Shown here in pieces: positions 6,101 through 8,775 of a DNA stretch of 8,775 nucleotides. This DNA comes from Deltaproteobacteria bacterium (GTDB taxonomy: Bacteria > Myxococcota_A > UBA9042 > DTJE01), in assembly GCA_013151875.1 (NCBI GenBank), contig JAADHL010000094.1, positions 1 through 8,775 on the forward strand, given 5' to 3'. Each line of letters begins with the position of its first letter. Positions within the stretch are counted from its first letter, which is position 1. The notes under the pieces are model-generated. The model was not told the origin of the DNA, did not search any database, and saw only the letters and a program-made list of their open reading frames with translations. A program made the translations under genes and the position numbers.

Positions 6101-6577
6101 TCAGACGTTGAATTCCTTCAACAGCCCACCCAGGACCGTCGGTGATTGCGCGTCACCGGCCGCGACCACGCCCTTCAGCGCCGCGCAGGTCTTTTTGAGG
6201 GTGAACAGGCCGGCCGTGTAATTCGGGATTCCGGTATAGGCCCCTGACAGGAGCAAGGTACGGCCTATCTCATCCAGACCCAGCCCCTCCATCAGTCCCC
6301 AATAAATATGTATGGCCAGCATCACTCCGTCCTGGCGTTGCGCCAGAAGGGCGATCAGACAGCGCTCGCGGTCGCGCGGGGCGATGGGCGTGCCTTCGTA
6401 CAGCCAATCGACCACGCCCTCCGGGAAGGGCGCGCCGGGGGGATACACCTGCGCGATGCCACCCTTTGAAGCCGCCTTCATCACCTCGGCGTTGTAGCCT
6501 TTCCTCAGGGATTCGATCTCGGTGTCTTTCAAAAGAAAAGACATGTCGACAGCTTGCCCTTCAGCCGAATCGTTCAT
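6101..6577 (-). CDS. Carboxymuconolactone decarboxylase-fold (AhpD-like) protein without CxxC
   Basis: This 158-aa protein belongs to the CMD/AhpD alpha-helical superfamily, which covers decarboxylases, alkylhydroperoxidases and many uncharacterised members. The core is at residues 68-115: RDRERCLIALLAQ, then AIHIYWGLMEGLGLDEIGRTLL and GAYTGIPNYTAG. The conserved His (H90) and following Glu (E103) are present. The CxxC of AhpD-type peroxidases is absent: the core has only C73, and another Cys lies near the C-terminus. A peroxidase role is therefore unlikely, and it resembles the gamma-CMD type more. Its ATG overlaps the upstream SDR stop as ATGA, and its AGGAGGTG Shine-Dalgarno lies inside the SDR gene, so co-translation is near certain. 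In this context it may act on an acyl-derived or ketone intermediate, or be structural (inference). Confidence 0.85.
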   Translation of the reverse strand: MNDSAEGQAVDMSFLLKDTEIESLRKGYNAEVMKAASKGGIAQVYPPGAPFPEGVVDWLYEGTPIAPRDRERCLIALLAQRQDGVMLAIHIYWGLMEGLGLDEIGRTLLLSGAYTGIPNYTAGLFTLKKTCAALKGVVAAGDAQSPTVLGGLLKEFNV

Positions 6578-7410
6578 TTCCGCACCTCCTGTGAGCGATT
6601 GAATATTCCATCCAGCAGAGCCCCGGTCTGACCGCCGGAAAAATCAACGGTCGAGGCCGTGAACCAGTCTCCACCAGGCCCGGCGAGGTATGATACCAGT
6701 GCACCGACCTCGTCCACGGTGGACAGTCGTCCCGCCGGCGTTCCACCAGCGATCTCACCCTTGACGCGAGACCATTCCTCATCTGGAAAGGCGATCTTTA
6801 TTGCGCGGGTCTCGACCATTCCGAACTTGACCAGAATCACGCGGTAACCCTCGGGGCCCAGTTCATGGCCCAGGTGTCTGACGTACATCTCCAGGGCCGC
6901 CTTGGCAGCGGCCACCCCGCCCCAACCGTGGACCACCGAGTCCACCATGGGGTTGGTGAGGGCGATCAGGCGCGCGCCAGGCGCCAGGATACGGCGGTCG
7001 TACAACTGGCGCACCCAGTATACGAAGGAATGCGCCATGCATTCGAAGGTGCTTTCCAGCTTGTGGGGCTCGAAGCGTCTGCCCTGCCAGTCCCGGGCGA
7101 AACCACCGTAGGACGCGTTCGCGATGGCGTGGACCAGCACCTTGACGTTTCCCCTGCCGGCTACGTCCAGCAGGCCGGCGGCGCCTTCGGCGGCATGGTC
7201 GGCCGATTGAGCGTCATGGACAAACATGTGGCAGCGCCGATCATTTCCGACGACATCCCTTTCTATGGCAGTGGCCTCGTCTTTCCAGTGACCCCTGTGG
7301 ACACCGAAAATGTTCAGGCCCGGGTCCCTGGCGAGCGCCCTGGCCACCGCGCCGCCGGTTCCCCCAGTAACCCCCAGAACCACGGCCCATCCGCTTTCGC
7401 CTTCAATCAT
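6574..7410 (-). CDS. FabI-like short-chain dehydrogenase/reductase lacking the catalytic Tyr
   Basis: This 278-aa Rossmann-fold protein is closest in pattern to enoyl-ACP reductases of the SDR superfamily. The nucleotide-binding loop is GVTGGTGGAVA (residues 13-23), in the same register as FabI GxxxxxSxA. LVHAIANAS (92-100) matches the FabI LVHSIA strand, and KAALE (170-174) carries the conserved cofactor-binding Lys, K170. In FabI the essential Tyr lies seven residues before the Lys and a second Tyr ten residues before that. Here those positions, aligned without gaps, are W163 and N153. Position 166, where classical SDRs have YxxxK, is Val. The C-terminal part (AGRLSTVDEVGALVSYLAGPGGDWFTASTVDFSGG) is ordinary SDR and keeps the dinucleotide site plausible. 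It could be an altered-chemistry reductase, a dehydratase-like enzyme or a binding subunit. It overlaps both neighbours by 4 bp (ATGA) and has a GGGAGA ribosome-binding site. Confidence 0.87.
   Translation of the reverse strand: MIEGESGWAVVLGVTGGTGGAVARALARDPGLNIFGVHRGHWKDEATAIERDVVGNDRRCHMFVHDAQSADHAAEGAAGLLDVAGRGNVKVLVHAIANASYGGFARDWQGRRFEPHKLESTFECMAHSFVYWVRQLYDRRILAPGARLIALTNPMVDSVVHGWGGVAAAKAALEMYVRHLGHELGPEGYRVILVKFGMVETRAIKIAFPDEEWSRVKGEIAGGTPAGRLSTVDEVGALVSYLAGPGGDWFTASTVDFSGGQTGALLDGIFNRSQEVRK
6583..6590 (-). promoter_or_regulatory. Strong Shine-Dalgarno for the CMD-fold gene, inside the SDR gene
   Basis: AGGAGGTG on the minus strand sits five bases before the ATG at 6577 and encodes part of the SDR C-terminus (QEV). 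It supports both the start choice and separate, strong initiation on the polycistronic mRNA. Confidence 0.8.
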
Positions 7411-8171
7411 TTGCCGTCTCCCTGATCCCTATTTCCGTTTGCGCGGTCCAGCAGAGCCTGCACCGCACGCGTCGTTTTTTGGTGGATTCGTTTCAATGAG
7501 TCATTGTCAGACGGGTCGAGGCCCGGGTCGGTCGTGTCCATGATCGGTTTGCCTATCAATGTCCGAATCTTCACCGGGAAAGGCGGTGAAAAAGGGCTCA
7601 ATCCAAGGGGACCGATCCCCACCCACATCGGGAAACTGCCGGAAAATCCGAACCGCCGGCTCGTCAGGTATCCGTTGTTCAGTCCGATGAAGGTGTCATC
7701 GACCCCCTCGGCCCCTGCCGGAACAATGGGAATGCGGTGCCTGGCGGCAAGGCGCACGTATCCCACGCGGTCGCCCCAATGGACCCTGTATTTGTCCAGG
7801 CTGCTGCGCGTGCCCTCGGGAACACCGCCGGGAGTTACGATTATGTGCTCCCCATTTTCGACCGCCGCCGCCAGTTCATCCGAATCGCCGCCGACCCCGC
7901 CGATACCTTCGAGGAGCCAGCCCACCGGAGGCTTCATCAGGGCCTTGTGGAAGATTCCGTGCGGGATGTACCCCAGCCGGTCATACAGAACGACCGTAAG
8001 CATCGCCATGTCCCATGCAGCGGGCCGTCCGTGATAGCCCGCGATGAGGGCCGAACCGATGCCGTCCAGGTTCTCGACGCCTTCTGCCTCATAGCGGTGA
8101 TAGCGGATCATCGCCCTCCAACAGGCAAGCCAGAAATCTCTGGCAAGGCGGCTCGCGACGGCATCGTTCAT
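7407..8171 (-). CDS. Lysophospholipid/MGAT-like acyltransferase
   Basis: This 254-aa protein resembles glycerolipid-type acyltransferases (PlsC/DGAT2-like), which move an acyl group from CoA or ACP to a hydroxyl acceptor at the inner membrane. The catalytic block is YHGRPAAWD (residues 46-54), with H47 and D54 separated by six residues rather than the canonical four (HX4D). PGGVPEGTRSS at 114-124 is the glycerophosphate-binding-type block, and RIPIVPAG at 146-153 the later conserved strand. WHGDR-like basic/aromatic residues near 132 resemble the MGAT/TMEM68 branch. No clear transmembrane helix is seen, only a hydrophobic, Trp-rich N-terminus (FWLACWRAMI). The ATG at 8171 overlaps the upstream synthase stop as ATGA and has an AGGTGG ribosome-binding site. 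The open frame continues upstream to 8462 but only antisense-shifted over the synthase. The acceptor molecule is unknown. Confidence 0.85.
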   Translation of the reverse strand: MNDAVASRLARDFWLACWRAMIRYHRYEAEGVENLDGIGSALIAGYHGRPAAWDMAMLTVVLYDRLGYIPHGIFHKALMKPPVGWLLEGIGGVGGDSDELAAAVENGEHIIVTPGGVPEGTRSSLDKYRVHWGDRVGYVRLAARHRIPIVPAGAEGVDDTFIGLNNGYLTSRRFGFSGSFPMWVGIGPLGLSPFSPPFPVKIRTLIGKPIMDTTDPGLDPSDNDSLKRIHQKTTRAVQALLDRANGNRDQGDGK

Positions 8172-8775
8172 GATCCCACCTGATATACCATGGCCCCGTA
8201 GGACATGCCCGCGCCCACTCCCACAATCAGGATGCGATGGCCCGGCTGGACGCGGCCGCTGTGCCACAGACGGTCCAGACCCACGGCGATCGAGGCCGAG
8301 CCGGTGCTGCCGATGTCCTGGGCGACGGGGATCACGCGATCCACCGGGATATTCAGCCTTTTCAGTATCTTTCTGGTCATGCTTCCGTTGGGCTGATGCA
8401 CCACGGCCCAGTTGATGTCGGGGACGCCGAGGCCGCATTCGTCCAGGGCTCGCTTGGCGCATCGTTCAAGCGCGTCCAGGGCCGTATCGGTGATCCCGCG
8501 GTTCGATTCGTTGAACACGATCGTTTCGGTCCTGTCCGACAGACCGGGGTGGGCCATGAAGACCGCGCCCTTGTGCGAGCCGTCGTTGCCCATGGAAAGC
8601 GCCAGGATGCCTTCTTTCGGTTCGGCTGGTCCAAGCACGGCCGCGCCGGCCGCATCCGCCAGCACCATGTATGGCCGCGGGTCCTCAGCGGTCAGAAAGC
8701 GGGACAGGCGTTCGACCGACACCACGCCCACCGGTTCCAGGCCGGTTGCAACCGAGCGCGCCGCCACGTCCAGGG
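8168..8775 (-). CDS. Beta-ketoacyl-ACP synthase III (FabH)-like protein, 5' partial
   Basis: This is the C-terminal two-thirds of a thiolase-fold ketosynthase III, which condenses an acyl-CoA or acyl-thioester with malonyl-ACP. The frame is open to the right edge (...LDVAARSVATG), so the GTG at 8767 is an internal Val and the start and active-site Cys, normally just upstream of this segment, are off the window. Visible family features are VERLSRFL and VLADAAGAAVLGP, the catalytic His in HQPNGSMTRKIL, and the closing GVGAGMSYGAMV. Where E. coli FabH has Asn (GNTSAAS), this protein has GSTGSAS, so the Asn of the Cys-His-Asn triad is Ser. That argues for a non-FabH reaction, for example acyl transfer or a specialised condensation. 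Its TGA overlaps the acyltransferase ATG by 4 bp, making it the first visible gene of the operon. Confidence 0.9.
   Translation of the reverse strand, partial: LDVAARSVATGLEPVGVVSVERLSRFLTAEDPRPYMVLADAAGAAVLGPAEPKEGILALSMGNDGSHKGAVFMAHPGLSDRTETIVFNESNRGITDTALDALERCAKRALDECGLGVPDINWAVVHQPNGSMTRKILKRLNIPVDRVIPVAQDIGSTGSASIAVGLDRLWHSGRVQPGHRILIVGVGAGMSYGAMVYQVGS

Larger units (their letters stand above)
5321..8775 (-). other. Probable lipid-modifying operon (KAS III, acyltransferase, SDR, CMD-fold, Cys-motif protein)
   Basis: Five same-strand genes run from the right edge to 5321. The first four junctions are 8168-8171, 7407-7410 and 6574-6577, each a 4-bp ATGA overlap. The last gene follows after 54 bp with no obvious terminator or promoter between. 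Such packing implies one transcript and coupled translation, hence a shared pathway. The enzyme classes fit acyl-chain building and attachment to an acceptor. The promoter is off the window to the right. Confidence 0.7.

Noticed and set aside
6865..7425. 186-codon plus-strand frame opposite the SDR
   Set aside because: Shadow of the SDR gene, whose motifs and coupled junctions are clear.
8172..8462. N-terminal extension of the acyltransferase frame
   Set aside because: Overlaps the synthase gene in another frame with low-complexity R/G/P/H composition. The ATG at 8171 has a ribosome-binding site and an ATGA junction.

Overview
The window is a GC-rich, densely coding bacterial chromosome segment with no rRNA, tRNA, CRISPR array, insertion sequence or integrase that I can see. 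Codon third positions are G/C-rich throughout, and no block looks foreign. An S46 peptidase, a DUF2147 protein and a Cys-rich family I recall mainly from deltaproteobacteria hint at a Desulfobacterota- or Myxococcota-like Gram-negative, but this placement is inference and weak.

Layout. (1) 1-2431, plus strand: the 3' part of an S46 serine dipeptidyl-peptidase (its start and catalytic His lie off the left edge), then three bases later a uridine kinase. (2) 2506-3862, minus strand: a secreted DUF2147 protein followed, one base after its stop, by a radical SAM protein that starts on TTG. (3) 3863-4084: a divergent intergenic region with a perfect 12-bp tandem direct repeat and a sigma70-like promoter facing a small MscS-type mechanosensitive channel (4085-4894). 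(4) 4895-5311: hairpins, an AT-rich inverted repeat and a well-supported 85-aa orphan gene starting on GTG. (5) 5321-8775, minus strand: a five-gene group. Read in its own direction it is a FabH-like ketoacyl synthase III (5' part off the right edge), a glycerolipid-type acyltransferase, a FabI-like short-chain dehydrogenase/reductase, a carboxymuconolactone-decarboxylase-fold protein and, after a 54-bp gap, a Cys-motif protein of unknown function.

The last block is the most interesting part. Its first four genes are joined by three successive 4-bp ATGA overlaps, so they are almost certainly co-translated. They look like a lipid-building module: chain initiation or condensation, acyl transfer and reduction. 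Yet the enzymes are non-canonical at their signature residues. The synthase has Ser where FabH has its catalytic Asn. The reductase has Trp and Asn where FabI has its two Tyr, while keeping the Lys. The acyltransferase has an H-x6-D spacing. The CMD-fold protein lacks the AhpD CxxC. This suggests a specialised, possibly undescribed acyl-chain pathway rather than housekeeping fatty-acid synthesis, but the product cannot be read from the sequence.
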